Below are positions 52,357 to 63,779 of a stretch of DNA of 64,000 bases, piece after piece. The notes beneath the pieces were generated by a model. It had not been told where the DNA came from and made no database searches. It was given only the letters and a program-made list of their open reading frames with translations. Each line of letters starts with the position of its first letter. The stretch's first letter is position 1. Both the position numbers and the translations under genes were made by a program. The DNA is from Viola odorata. Lineage: Eukaryota > Streptophyta > Magnoliopsida > Malpighiales > Violaceae. The stretch lies in contig OY829538.1 of NCBI GenBank assembly GCA_963691705.1, positions 33,872,836 through 33,936,835 of the forward strand, read 5' to 3'.

Positions 52357-53298
52357 TATGAAATTTGTACCTCCACAAGTAGCAAATGTTAGTGAAACTC
52401 TCTCCCTTATGTGTTTGCCTTCATGCTTAAGCGCTCGTAAAAGTTGTTCTCACAAATTCGACCAATTTCTTGATTCCGATATGGTGTTTACAAGTTTGTG
52501 CAACCTGACGGTTCACTGTCAATCAATCCTTTCATTTCAAAATATCCACCACAAGACTCAACAAGAAAGGCACACAAATAAAGACTCAGAAGCAAAAGAA
52601 GGAAAATTGAAAGCAAACAAGACTCAAGGAATGGAAATCAGAGTGTTCAATCAGCCCAATCCATTTAATTTTGTTTTCCTGTCCCGATATAGTCCTTTTT
52701 TTTCTTTTTTTTACTTTTTTTTCTTTTTGTAACAGAATTTGTCTCTTTCTACAACTACCATGTGTTGTTATAACAAGAAGGAGAAAAAAACAAGGACAGT
52801 TGTCCCCTCTTAGGAAACTCTATTGCGTGTTGCCCAAAAAGAGGTAAACTGTTTCTAAAACTCAATAAAATGGAAACAGACGATTGTAATGGATCAAACA
52901 CTAATATTTTTTTAACCAGCTCAAGAACAGTCAAGAACACATTGAAATGTTCTTAACTAGAGATTTCAAATTGGTGCAAAGCTTGGGAAAAAACAAATAG
53001 CTAATTGTGGTATTCTGGACTCGACACAAAAGACAACACAACAAATTCAACCAAGAAGGAATAAAAAAGATTGGTTGAAAGCAATGAAAACTGGACAACT
53101 TGATGAACACCAAGAACACCTATATTCTAGAAATTTGCGATTGTTAAATCCAGTGCTCAAAAGATTCAGAAAATTTACCAATAGCTTAGTAGCTCAACTC
53201 AATACGTAAATCTCACAATAACAACGATTTTCTGACATAAATTTGTAAAGATCTTAACAAAAATCAGAAAACCCAAACTGATAACTCAAGGTAACTAA
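52357..53298 (-). other. CRM-G leader
   Basis: No gene recognised; T-rich tract at about 52690-52735. Lies between the primer-binding site and gag. Confidence 0.6.
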
Positions 53299-53310
53299 GC
53301 TCCGCTACCA
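53299..53310 (-). other. CRM-G primer-binding site TGGTAGCGGAGC
   Basis: Minus strand TGGTAGCGGAGC two bases after the 5' LTR end; identical to CRM-F and CRM-H. Confidence 0.7.
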
Positions 53311-53312
53311 CT

Positions 53313-54025
53313 TGACGTGATCCAAGTTCCCTTTCGAAGAATCGGATGTGATTGAGCTTTGCAGCTAAGGATCTAGCTCGAGTTATCAACTAAACTAATG
53401 GTGGTTTATGAACAGATTGGATGAATGATGCGTAAATGAAATGATGAAGAACGCAACGAAAATAATAAGAAGATGATTAACAAGGAAGCGGATCAATATT
53501 GATGGAAAATTTACAGTTGGATAATTAATTCAAAAACAATTGATTAACAATTAACAACAAATCACACTCGCGAGTAAACAACCAAACATAGAAATCCAAG
53601 GATTTAACACACAAACAGTAAATTAAAGGTTGACGACTGTGGATCTTTTACTTGCAATGAATCAAATCATCTTTTGGACTTGATGCTCACAAGGTGAGTT
53701 TCTGGTGTTTAGAGGGCGGAGTATTCTCTAACGTGAGCAATAAACACTTTACACAAAAACTGCCAAAAATGAGAAAAGGAGTTCATTATTTATACTGAAA
53801 AGTATGAAGCAGTTCCGTTAGATAGGTGGACGTGTCAACCCACTAGAGTTTCCGGTAGATAGTGCTTCCCGGTAACTCCTCGAAGGCTTCTAATAGTTGA
53901 TAGTTCCCGACACTCGGTGCTCCTCGATAACTCTATGGAAATATTCTGAAAGTTGACTGTTCCCAGTAGCTCTCCCAAAAGCTTCCTGATGACTCTCGGT
54001 AACTCCTCTATAATCTTCCGGAAGT
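53313..54025 (-). repeat. CRM-G 5' LTR, part 1
   Basis: Starts TGACGTGATCC on the plus strand and matches 46879-47444. The part beyond 53845 is a loose tandem series of GGTAACTCC/GAAAGTTGAC units. Interrupted by CRM-H at 54026. Confidence 0.85.
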
Positions 54026-54720
54026 TGATACGAGCATGGGAGCTCACATATACTCCACGGGATAGTGGTCATCTTATTGAAAGCCTTGAGAGCTGAAGAG
54101 ACCAACATAGCAGCCCGAGACCATTGGATGACGTGCGCCCGCACCGAGAACACTCTCGCTGAGCCTCACGGGAAGGCCGAGCAAGCGACGAGAATTCTCG
54201 CACCCGAACCCTAGCATCCCGTGAGAATCTGCGACAGCCTTAAGCCCGAGCGCTAGCCACCTATGGTCAAGTCCTTAAGTGAAGGGTAGTGTAGGGTTTT
54301 CCATGTAATAACTCCCAAGGTATAAATAGTAAGGCTTAACCTCTTTTATACCTTGTTTTTGATTTTAAGTGAGTATATCTCCATTCAAGACCAATTAGTT
54401 GGCTTAAGCCTTAGGGTTCCTAAAATAAGTTTTCATTCCTCTTGTTAATCTCGTCGGGTTGATCATTGCATGATCAAGTAAGGGTGAGCACGATTAAGAG
54501 ATCCTTGTAAACGTTTTGATTAAAAGTTTATATATTGTTTTCCATAATTTCCCTTCTACAATTCCTTCATATAATCCGCTACCTTAATACTCCCTAAACA
54601 TCCAAATATTCCGCACTCAATCCATCCTCAAGAGTTCATCAATCTCCTAAAGGAGACTAGATCCGTAGGCTCCAAGAACAACTCGGCTTCAATCCTTCCA
54701 ATCAAGGCCGAATGTTATCA
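54026..54720 (+). repeat. CRM-H 5' LTR
   Basis: Pairs with 61669-62372. TATA-like GTATAAATAG near 54320. Its first part is a duplicate of the integrase C-terminal coding tail. Confidence 0.92.
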
Positions 54721-54722
54721 AG

Positions 54723-54734
54723 TGGTAGCGGAGC
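54723..54734 (+). other. CRM-H primer-binding site TGGTAGCGGAGC
   Basis: Two bases after the 5' LTR end; the same 12-mer as in CRM-F and CRM-G. Confidence 0.7.
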
Positions 54735-56078
54735 TCCATCTGTCTTCTAGGTTGGTAAACTCTCTCCTTACGGTTGGAATCATCTTCTCCACCATAGCTT
54801 TTCTTCTTTGGCAAAAAATTCCATTTCACAACTGTTCCTCTCTTCGGTCGAAACCTCATTTCCTTGAATTTCTACGGTTCAAACACCTTTTTTCTTGTTT
54901 TCTATGGCTTAAACATTATTTTCTACCATAGGAGTCATTTTCTCTTCATTTGAAAATTTGGTGTTCTTGACATATTTTTGTCTTTTAGTGTGCTGATTTT
55001 GAAGAAACACAATTGCTGAATTGTTTAAGTGTTTTTGTGCATCTAACTGATCTTTTCTTCATCTTCTTATTGGTGATTAATTGCTATGATTATTGGAGCT
55101 TCCTATGGTGTCCATGAGAGCCATATGGACTTGCTTGTTTCTTAGCTAAGTGCCGAATTTTTGAGCTCCATTCCTAGCCGGCCACATCACCCCTTTTGTG
55201 AGCCAAGTATTTGCACTAATTGTGAGCCAAGCATTTCAGCTTGCTCACCACACTTCTCCCTCACAAAGTCAGCCCTTGTTTTGCATCCTTACATAATTTT
55301 TTCTTGTCATACACATCCACATCACTTGCATTGTCATCCACATAAAAACTGACACATCATCTTCACTTTCAACCTCACAATTTTGGCTTTTAATGAAAAC
55401 TTTCAAGAGCAAAACTACTTGTCTTTCACTTCTTATTTCAAGAATACTTGTCATACAAGTGTGTTCTCTGCACTCTTTGCAAAAACAGAAAAGAAAAGAA
55501 AGGAACTAAAAGATAGATAAAAAAAAAAGTGATCTAGTTCCTAAAACACAAAAAAAAAAAAAAAAAAAACATTTGAGTCATAAGCAAGGGACTACTTTTG
55601 TATGTGCATTGAAGTGAATCACATTGCTCTTAAGGTGTCTTTGTGGAAGAACACAAGTTTTGAATTCTATTTGTACTTTCAAATTTTGATTTTGATTTTC
55701 GCTCCGTTTCTTTTTCTTCTTGAGTTGTATTTTGAGGTAGCCTTTTCCTTTGTGTCTTGCATTTTCGTGCTTTATTTCCCACACCTTTTCTACTCTAGGT
55801 CATTGAGGTTCAATGTATTACATCATTGAGCTTCATTTCGGCCTTCTCTACCTTTCCTTCTAAGCTTGTTTTCCTTGCTTTCCTTGTGTTGTTTTGAGTC
55901 TTAGAGTTTGTGCTAAGCTACATTACTTGGTTTTGCGTGGAGATATGAGGGGGTGAGTTAGTGAGAGTATTAGAGTATTTGTGTGACACACGAGAGCCCA
56001 AACACGTGAGGGAGCAACTAACCCTTTATTTTTATTTTTTTTATTTGTGTTTGTTTCATTTTGTAGGTACATTTTAGT
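54735..56078 (+). other. CRM-H leader
   Basis: About 1.35 kb without a recognisable gene. Contains an A-run (55550-55569) and T-rich tracts. Short open frames here have no family pattern. Confidence 0.6.
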
Positions 56079-56645
56079 ATGTCTCGTGATATTGTTCCTT
56101 GGGTTGTCACTGAAGTGGCACCAGCCACCTCTACCTCGCCAGTAGATCACCTATCAACTCATATGGCTGCTCTAATCCATTAAGGAGCGAGCCTCGAACA
56201 TTCCAATTTGGCCATTTTGGAGGCCCTTGCCGTACTACACACGTCGGCGACCCTATAACCACCTTCGCCCTCACCTACCACACCCCTAGACTCATTTTAC
56301 TACCAAAGACCACAACCACTTAACCCTCCCCATACGGACTACTCTTGGTCACAATGCCAATGTGACATGGAGACAAGTGCGGGCGAGTGTAGTACTAGCC
56401 GCGAGGATGACTTTTGGGAAGGCGCACCCCACTCTCTCACCCTAGACACCAACGACAACCACTTCCCACATGGTAGCCAAGACCTTGACTCAACCCTAGC
56501 CCAAACACAACCCGAAACACAACCATAAATACTACCCCTAATCCAACAACCCACTCGACCGTGGCATGAGTTACACACTAGAGACCCACCGTTTAAGACA
56601 CCGCCTCCCCGCGAAGTGGACAAATGCTAGGTCATCCGGCGCAAC
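56079..56645 (+). pseudogene. gag: CRM-H gag remnant (capsid and zinc knuckle deleted)
   Basis: ATG at 56079 (MSRDIVPWVVTEVAPATS), then Pro/Thr/Ser-rich sequence and an acidic stretch (REDDFWEGAPHS), with several stops. It passes directly to protease sequence. The capsid core and CCHC knuckle present in CRM-F and CRM-G are missing. Confidence 0.65.
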
Positions 56646-56887
56646 TTGAGTATTATGACCAAGACGGATGACGAAGTCATGGAGCAAAGGGAAAATGTGT
56701 TCCACACGAGAGGAGTGGCAAACGAAATGGTCATTTCCATTATTATAGACAATGGAAGTTGCGTGGATGTGGCCAGTAACCTCCTTGTACACTCTTTGGG
56801 CCTCGAGACATCTAAACACCCACAACCATACGCTCTCAATTGGTTCAATGAGAACAACATGGTTGACTCGCCGTCAAAACAGGTCAA
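56646..56887 (+). pseudogene. pol: CRM-H protease, first part
   Basis: VFHTRGVANEMVISIIIDNGSCVDVASNLLVHSLGLE gives the intact DNGS active site; PYALNWFNENNMV follows. Interrupted at about 56887 by the 1.5-kb insertion; the frame resumes at 58414. Confidence 0.8.
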
Positions 56888-58413
56888 ATATAATAATAAA
56901 TCCCGAGGCCTAGATGCACAAATTAATTTACATACAGTGGTAACAGGGTCGATCCACAGGGAGAAAGTGAAATACTAAATCTTGCCCTAGATGTACGACA
57001 AAGATAACATGCAACTGAAAAGTAACACAAGGGGGTTTTGTTGGTTAACCTAGTTAACTGAGAGAGATCGAGGGCACTATAGCTAACAAAGAAAAAAAAA
57101 TAGAAATGGCAATCATAAACAAAGCTGTCAAAGGGGAAATAAGTTAAAATCGGATCTTAGCAAATGTATTTTCTCAGGTTGGGTCGAGGTCTCGTCAGTC
57201 ATCGACGCAAAGATAGTCCACTCTCATGCTACAGACATGCTATAGAGGCCAGGTACATTTAGGCCTCCTGCTTTCCTCTTAAGAGAAACAACCCCCCGTT
57301 TTCACTGTTAATAGGGTAGTCGTGACGTTGCACCGTCCTCCCAGCTCAAAGGCGGGGAGGCAATACTCACAATGCCCTTGAAGAAAAGGAAAGACACGTC
57401 TAGGGCTCGATGCCTCTCAGTTTGCGAGGCTCGCGACACTGCCCTAATTACTCACTTGCTCTAAATAGAACATACCAAACTACTGACAATCCATCTAGTG
57501 TCTACTCTATTCCAAAGCTTCGCGTTAGTTATAACAAAGGAAATGACGGAGATCTAGGATAGTAAATTAAAAGGTGATCAAGCTCCTAACAAAACTATCT
57601 AGATCTAGCATTAAAACAACAAGCAAATAAATATAGCTAAGAGAGTATATTAAAAATAGTTTGGTCTCGAGACTACCTCATGCAACCCTTAAAACACCCT
57701 TGCAAAGCTAAAGGACTTAGCTACTCATATTAATCAATAACAAAACAGAAGTAAAGAGGAGCATATAAGAGAAGAGAAATGAAAGGAAAATGCGATAATA
57801 TTCAATACCAGTCGGAGCTAAAGCTCCGATTTAGAGAGTAATGCCGGCGATGGCTACAAGGAAATGGGAGTGACAAATCCCAAGAAGAAACGTGAGCGGC
57901 TGCTCCCAAAAAGATCCTATGATGTAAAATGTAAGTAGTGATGCCCTAAAAACCCTACCACTACTGTTTAAATACTCTCAAAACTCACTAAAGGCCAAGG
58001 GAAAACTAAGAGAGAGAGACAAAAGAGGGAGGGTGCCCTAAAGGAATATTCGTAGGATAGCCAAAAGGAATCGGGGAAGGAATCCCGCTGGAATCTCGCT
58101 GTGCACGTCCTTGAAAAGAAGTCTGCACGTGCGGCAGTGAGCTTGGGCCAGAATACGGCTCTGAATGACAAAATTTGGCGCCTAGGGCTAGACGACACAA
58201 CTGGCTTCAGGGTCTTGATGAGAATAGGAACAACAAGGCCTCGACGCTTTTGCTCCTCAGCAGAATTCCACAAAAAAGGGCGTTTTTTGGCATCTTTTCC
58301 TCCTTTAGCTCAAATCTGCAAAAAGTGTGATTTCAAAGGAGAATTAGTAGAATCATGCCCAAGACAAGACCAAAAACATAGAGGAAAATATGGCCAAAAT
58401 ACTCTATATCAAT
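56888..58413. mobile_element. Unclassified 1.5-kb insertion in CRM-H protease
   Basis: Flanked by GGTCAA on both sides (56882-56887 and 58414-58419). Removing it with one copy restores the protease reading frame. It begins ATATAATAATAAATCCCGAGG, has ACAGGGTCGATCCACAGGGA near 56945, and ends CTCTATATCAAT. No TG...CA termini, terminal inverted repeats, poly(A) tail or transposase were seen. Open frames of up to about 100-200 codons inside show no family pattern. Confidence 0.7.
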
Positions 58414-60121
58414 GGTCAAGGTACACAAACAAGCCCTCATCCCTTTTCAAATTGGCACTTATATGGATGAAAGGTTGTGTGATGTCGCACCAATGCAATC
58501 CAGCCACCTTCTTTTGGGAAGACCATGGCAGTTTGATCGAAGGGCCATCCATGATGGTTTCTGAAACACTTACAAGCTGGAGCATGGGAACCGGAGGTTC
58601 CTCATTCCCTCACTTCCTCCTAGTCAAGTCTTGGAAGACCAGCTCATGTTTGAGAAGGCTTATGCCGTGTTTGAAATTTATTCTTCCATTCAAAAGAAAG
58701 ATGAGTGGAGTGGAGTGAAGAAAGTAAGTACTGAACTTGAGCAAAAGAGCGGGCATGAAAAAATAGAGCATGCGCCGAGTGGAGAGAAAAAGGAGAGTTG
58801 TGTAAGCATGAGTGAAAATACACAGCTTGAAAATAGTAAGCAAGCTAGTGAGTGTGTGAGTGGAGTGAAAATGAACAAAAAAGTGAGTTTATTTGCTAAA
58901 GGCAAAGATGTGAGGCACACTCTTATTTCACGAAAACCTTGTATTCTAATTAGGTTCAAGGACAACTGTTTACTTGCCACTGACACTAATCCTTCTCTTC
59001 CTAGCAATGTGTCTTCTATTTTGCTAGACTTCAAGGATATCTTTTCGGAGGAACTCCCCGATGGGCTGCCACCCGTACGCGGCATTGAGCACCGCATTGA
59101 CTTCCTACCGACTTCAACGCTGCCAAACAGACCGACGTATCGTTACAACCCCAAGGAAACTCACGAACTCCATACACAAATAGAGGGGTTGCTGGATAAG
59201 GGATTCATTAAGGAGAGCCTCTCCCCTTGCGTCGTCCCCGTACTACTTGTGCTAAAAAAGGATGGGAGTTGGCGCATGTGTATGGACTGCCGCGCCATCA
59301 GCAAGATCACGGTAAAGTATTCTCACCCTATCCCACGCTTGAATGATATGTTTGATGAACTGAGTAGCGCTATAATTTTTTCTAAAATTGACTTAGTAAG
59401 TGGATATCACCAAATCAGAATGCGTGAGGGAGACCAATGGAAAACAACTTTTAAAATAAAATTTGGACTTTATGAATGGTTGGTAATGCCTTTCGACCTT
59501 ACAAATGCACCTAGCACTTTTATGTGTTTAATGAATCACGTGCTTAGACCATTTATAGGGAAGTTTGTGGTGGTGTATTTTGATGATATCTTGTTTTATA
59601 GCACATCTTCTCAAGTCCACTTGGACCACCTGCACCAAATTTTCTCAACCTTTCGCAAACATCAGCTTTTCGCTAGGTTATCCAAATGCGAATTTTGTTT
59701 GGAAGAAGTGCACTTTCTTGGTTTTATTGTAGGTGCTTTAGGTCTCAAGATGGATAAGGAGAAGATAAAGGCCATTGCTGAATGGCCCACTCTAACCAAT
59801 GTGGGGGATGTCCGTTCTTTTCATGGGCTGGCCGGTTTTTATCGTCGCTTCGTGAAGGATTTCTCCTCTATCGCTGCCCACCTCAATACACTTACAAAGA
59901 AGAATGTTCCTTTTGTGTGGGGGAAAGAGCAAGAGCTAGCATTCACCACCCTCAAGGACTTGCTTTCCCCCATCCCGGTCCTCACCTTACCGAATTTTGA
60001 CAAGACATTTGAGGTAGAGTGTGACGCGAGCGGCATAGGCATTGGGGCTATTTTGATCCAAGGCAAGAGACCGGTGGCCTATTTTAGCAAAAAGCTGAAG
60101 GGTCCTCAACTCAATTATTGA
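58414..60121 (+). CDS. pol: CRM-H protease end, reverse transcriptase and RNase H start
   Basis: Protease continues ([33 protein letters not shown]). After a frame change near 58560-58630 comes a charged linker. RT follows: [52 protein letters not shown] (Gly to Asp) and [12 protein letters not shown]. Then [19 protein letters not shown] and RNase [32 protein letters not shown] at 60119-60121 stands where CRM-G has Ser in NYSTYD. Confidence 0.85.
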
Positions 60122-60520
60122 ACGTACGATAGGCAGTTGTACACGCTTGTGAGGGCCCTCAACGTGTGGGAACACTACTTGCTGCCCAAGGAATTCGTAG
60201 TCCATACAGACCATATGAGCCTAAAATACTTGAAGGGCCAAGGAAAGCTCAACAAGCGCCATGCCTCGTGGATGGAGTTCATCGAGCAATTCCCGTACCA
60301 CATCAAGTATTTGAAAGGGAAGGACAATGTTGTGGCAGATGCATTGTCCCAAAGGTACGCCCTTCTTACATCCCTTAACTCTCGCCTCTTAGGTTTCTCA
60401 CACCTTACCACTTTGTATACTTCTGATGTGGATTTTAAGGATGCCTTCCTTGCTTGTTCTAATGGTGCACACAACACTTTTATCTTACATGATATTTTCC
60501 TTTTTCTTAAGGACAAGTGA
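60122..60520 (+). CDS. pol: CRM-H RNase H end
   Basis: [41 protein letters not shown] and [15 protein letters not shown], in frame with the preceding block. It ends at TGA 60518-60520, just before the integrase zinc region. Confidence 0.85.
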   Translation, partial: TYDRQLYTLVRALNVWEHYLLPKEFVVHTDHMSLKYLKGQGKLNKRHASWMEFIEQFPYHIKYLKGKDNVVADALSQRYALLTSLNSRLLGFSHLTTLYTSDVDFKDAFLACSNGAHNTFILHDIFLFLKDK

Positions 60521-61867
60521 TGCATTCCTAATTGTAGCACACGTGATTTACTTGTTAGAGAAGCACATGAGGGAGGGTTAATGGATCACTTTGGGGTAGA
60601 TAAGACTCTTGCAACACTTAATGAGCATTTCTTTTGGCCTAAGATGAAGAAAAATGTTGCTAAATTGGTTGCTGCTTGTGTTTCTTGTAAACACGCCAAG
60701 TCTAAGAGTCTTACACATGGTCTTTATATGCCCTTACCGGTTGCTGCTCACCCTTGGTGTGATATTTCAATGGATTTTGTGGTAGGCCTTCCTCGCTCCA
60801 AGCGAGGCAAGGATTCTTTATTTGTTGTGGTAGACCGTTTCTCTAAAATGGCACATTTCATTCCTTGTCACACCACAAATGATGCATCATACATTGCTAA
60901 TCTCTTTTTCCATCAGGTTGTTAGACTACATGGCATGCTGCGTATAATTGTTAGTGATAGGGACAGCAAGTTTCTTAGCCACTTTTGGCGTGTGTTATGG
61001 GCGAAATTGGGTACTAAATTACTTTTCTCCACTTCATGCCACCCTCAAACGGATGGCCAAACTGAAGTAGTTAATAGGACTTTAGGCACCATGTTACGCA
61101 TCATGATTCAACAATACTCTAAAGCTTGGGAAGATTGCATCCCTTTTATCGAGTTTGCTTACAATCGCACTATGCACTCCTACACATGTTTCTCTCCTTT
61201 TGAGCTCGTCTATGGGTTTAATCCTCTCACCCCCATAGACTTGCTGCCTATTTCCTTGAAGGATTGTACAAGTGTATATGGTGAAGCAAAGGCTGCCATG
61301 GTTCAGAAACTACACGCCAAGGCCAAGGGACGTTTGGAGACGGTAAATGCCAAGTTGATGGCTAAGCGCAACTCCGGCTGCCGCATCAAAACATTTGAAG
61401 TAGGCGATCGGGTTTGGGTACATTTGAGGAAATACAGATTTCCTACCCTTCGGGAGGGCAAGCTTAGCCAAAGGGGAGACAAACCTTTCCTCATTGTGGA
61501 GAAAATAAACGATAATGCTTACCGTTTGGACATCCCTCCTTCTTTTGGTAATATTAGCCCTACTTTCAATATTAATGACTTGTCCTCTTACTTTGTAGGT
61601 GATGATAAGGATCTTCAAGGAGATGAGCCTATAGATTCGAGGAAGAATCATCGCGAAGGGGGAGGGGATGATATGAGCACGGGAGCTCACGGATACTCCA
61701 CGCGTAGCAAGGGGATGGTGGTCGTCTTATTGAAAGCCTTGAGAGCCGAAGACACCAACACAGTAGCCCGAGACCATTGGATGATGTGCATCCGCACCGA
61801 GAACAATCTCACAGAGCCTCACGGGAAGACCGAGCAAGCCATGAGGATACTCGTACCCGAACCCTAG
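60521..61867 (+). CDS. pol: CRM-H integrase (C-terminus runs into the 3' LTR)
   Basis: In frame after the stop: REAHEGGLMDHFGVDKTLATL ... CVSCKHAKS (zinc region). [20 protein letters not shown] (Asp), [14 protein letters not shown] (Asp) and [15 protein letters not shown] (Glu) form an intact DDE triad. [18 protein letters not shown] and FLIVEKINDNAYRLDIP follow. The polypurine tract and the LTR start at 61669 lie inside the frame, which continues another 66 codons (GAHGYSTRSKGMVVV ...) to 61867. No chromodomain. Confidence 0.88.
   Translation, partial: CIPNCSTRDLLVREAHEGGLMDHFGVDKTLATLNEHFFWPKMKKNVAKLVAACVSCKHAKSKSLTHGLYMPLPVAAHPWCDISMDFVVGLPRSKRGKDSLFVVVDRFSKMAHFIPCHTTNDASYIANLFFHQVVRLHGMLRIIVSDRDSKFLSHFWRVLWAKLGTKLLFSTSCHPQTDGQTEVVNRTLGTMLRIMIQQYSKAWEDCIPFIEFAYNRTMHSYTCFSPFELVYGFNPLTPIDLLPISLKDCTSVYGEAKAAMVQKLHAKAKGRLETVNAKLMAKRNSGCRIKTFEVGDRVWVHLRKYRFPTLREGKLSQRGDKPFLIVEKINDNAYRLDIPPSFGNISPTFNINDLSSYFVGDDKDLQGDEPIDSRKNHREGGGDDMSTGAHGYSTRSKGMVVVLLKALRAEDTNTVARDHWMMCIRTENNLTEPHGKTEQAMRILVPEP
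61655..61668 (+). other. CRM-H polypurine tract
   Basis: GAAGGGGGAGGGGA directly before the 3' LTR; it is also coding (EGGGD). Confidence 0.8.
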
Positions 61868-62372
61868 CATCCCGTGAGAAGTCGCGGTAGCCTTGAGCCC
61901 GAGCGCTAGCCACCCGCGGTCAAGTCCTTAAGTGAAGGGTAGTGTAGGGTTTTCCATGTAATAACTCCCAAGGTATAAATAGTAGGGTTTAGCCTCTTTT
62001 ATACCTTGTCTTTGATTTTAAGTGAGTATATCTCCATTCAAGACCAATTAGTTGGCTTAAGCCTTAGGGGTCTTAAAATCGATTTTCATTCCTCTTGTTA
62101 ATCTCATCGGGTTGATCATTGTATTATCAAGTAAGGCTGAGCACGATTAAGAGATCCTTGTAAACGTTTGATTACAAGTTTATATATTGTTTTCCATAAT
62201 TTCCCTTATACAATTCCTTCATATAATCTGCTGCCTTAATACTCCCTAAACATCCAAATATTCCGCACTCAATCCGTCCTCAAGAGTTCATCAATCTCCT
62301 AAAGGAGACTAGATCCGAAGGCTCCAAGAACAACTCAGCTTCAATCCTTCCAATCAAGGCTAAATGTTATCA
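61669..62372 (+). repeat. CRM-H 3' LTR
   Basis: 704 bp, starts TGATATGAGCACG and ends AATGTTATCA; pairs with 54026-54720. Confidence 0.92.
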
Positions 62373-62650
62373 GTAGCTCTACCAGTAACTCTCCTGAAAG
62401 TTTCCTGATGACTCTCGGTAACTCCTCTGAAATCTTCCGGTTATTGACCATGACCGGTAACTACCTTCTAATACTTTCTGAGAGTTGACCGATAACTATC
62501 TGCGTCAGCGCGCGGGCTTTGAGATGGGATATTTCCGTCTTCATCACCATCTCTATCCATAGTGTCAGTTTCCTAGCTCTACTTCGGGTTACCGGTCCAC
62601 TCGACTCCATGTCCGGTTCTTGAAGCTTTAAGATATGCGTGATCGCATCA
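62373..62650 (-). repeat. CRM-G 5' LTR, part 2
   Basis: Ends GATCGCATCA, the inverted partner of TGATGCGATC at 46879. On the minus strand it encodes a pol C-terminal tail (EPDMESSGPVTRSRARKL), showing that CRM-G pol also overlapped its LTR. Its first 60 bases repeat 53966-54025. Confidence 0.8.
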
Positions 62651-63416
62651 CTAAGGTTATCATTAGCGATAGGGGTACACATTTTTGTAACAACGTCATG
62701 GTGGCTATGTTCAAAAGGTATGGAATCAATCACAAGGTCTTGACTTCCTATCACCCACAGACCAACAGAAAAGCTGAGGTTTCCAATAGAGAAATCAAGT
62801 CCATTCTCGAGAAGAATGTCAACCTGAGCAGGAAGGACTAGAGCTAGAAGTTGGACGATGCTCTGTGAGCATACAAAATAACGTATAAAGAGTTGATTGG
62901 AATAACACCATATAGGCTAGTCTATGGAAAAACACACCACTTACCAGTAGAGTTGCAATATAGAGCATACTAGGCCATTAGGAAGGCAACTTGGAGTTAG
63001 AGTCCATAGGAAAATAAAGAAAACTCCAACTCCAAGAGTTGGAAGAACTAAGACACAACGCCTACTCCAATTCAGTCTTGATCAAGGCCAAGAATAAAAC
63101 TTTCCATGATAAATTCATTATTACTAAAACTTTTTCGATAGGGCAGAAAGTTTTACCCTATAGTTCTAGTTTTAGACTCTTTTCTGGGAAGTTGAAATCT
63201 AGATTGACTGGACCATATATTGTTGTTAACATTTTTTATCATGGTGCAGTTGACATTAGAAGCTTGAGCACAAAGCACATTTTCAAGGTTAATGGTCAGA
63301 GACTTAAATCCTTCTACGAAGGTTTTGTTGAGTATGATGTGGAGGAACAAAACACTGAGTCACTCCAACCCCTGAAGCAACAACATGAGCCTCATTATGT
63401 CGAGCCTAAGAATTAA
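62651..63416 (+). pseudogene. pol: Athila integrase, C-terminal part
   Basis: Resumes after CRM-G at VIISDRGTHFCN (second catalytic Asp), then HPQTNRKAEVSNREIKSIL (Glu). After stops: LEELRHNAYSNSVLIKAKNKTFHDK, SIGQKVLPYSSSFRLFSGKLKSRLTGPYIV and HGAVDI, the Athila integrase C-terminus. It ends at 63416. GGGCGCTACTTGGGAGACAA just after it is the conserved Athila post-pol motif. Confidence 0.8.
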
Positions 63417-63779
63417 AACAAGGGCGCTACTTGGGAGACAACCCAAGTTTCTTTTCTATATTTCTCTTTATTTTATTTCATTTTATTATATTTTTATTTA
63501 TTTATTTCTCTTTTTATATTTTATTTTACCTTTCTACTTCTTTTTATTTTTCTATGGTAAAATTTACTCTTCTCAGTAGTAGGAAGATCGGAGGGAGAAG
63601 CGTGATCGCACGTCTTGGGAGAGATGAAGAGTTCTAATGGGTAAGAAATACCCATTTAAATACCAATTTCCTAACCGTTAGAACTCACTTCTCTTTGCAA
63701 CTCTTAAGTTTTCCCTCCAGAGTACGACTCCCTCTCCCTTCTCCTCTCCTCTCCTAAGCAGTTACCATTAACTACAACA
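63417..63779 (+). other. Athila post-pol spacer
   Basis: Begins with the GCGCTACTTGGGAGACAACC motif typical of Athila downstream of pol, then a T-rich stretch. No gene recognised. Confidence 0.6.

Larger units (their letters stand above)
54026..62372 (+). mobile_element. CRM-H: CRM-type chromovirus, plus strand, inside CRM-G 5' LTR
   Basis: LTRs 54026-54720 (695 bp) and 61669-62372 (704 bp), starting TGATA[C/T]GAGCA and ending AATGTTATCA. Primer-binding site at 54723 and polypurine tract at 61655-61668. Most of gag is deleted, protease is split by a 1.5-kb insertion, and RT, RNase H and integrase are nearly complete with two stops. The flanks are GAAGT and GTAGC, which do not match, and about 60 bp of host LTR appears on both sides. 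Confidence 0.9.
46879..62650 (-). mobile_element. CRM-G: CRM-type chromovirus, minus strand, hosting CRM-H
   Basis: Ends TGATGCGATC (46879) and GATCGCATCA (62650) form a 10-bp inverted repeat, flanked by the perfect target duplication CTAAG (46874-46878 and 62651-62655) inside the Athila integrase. The minus-strand order is 5' LTR (62650-62373 and 54025-53313, split by CRM-H), primer-binding site, gag, protease, RT, RNase H, integrase, truncated 3' LTR (about 47444-46879). A deletion joins integrase to mid-LTR near 47445. All genes are broken. Confidence 0.9.

Noticed and set aside
55161..55352. Short frames in the CRM-H leader
   Set aside because: His/Ser/Pro-rich low-complexity translation with no partner in CRM-F or CRM-G.
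56888..58413. Helitron or CACTA explanation for the 1.5-kb insertion
   Set aside because: A Helitron makes no target duplication and ends CTRR; CACTA ends are absent and the duplication is 5-6 bp rather than 3.
58101..58718. 205-codon plus-strand frame across the end of the 1.5-kb insertion
   Set aside because: Crosses the insertion boundary into protease sequence in the wrong frame, so it is chance.
63457..63637. Frames rich in Phe, Tyr and Leu after Athila pol, looking like membrane proteins
   Set aside because: Produced by a T-rich tract; no start context and not the expected Athila ORF3 position.
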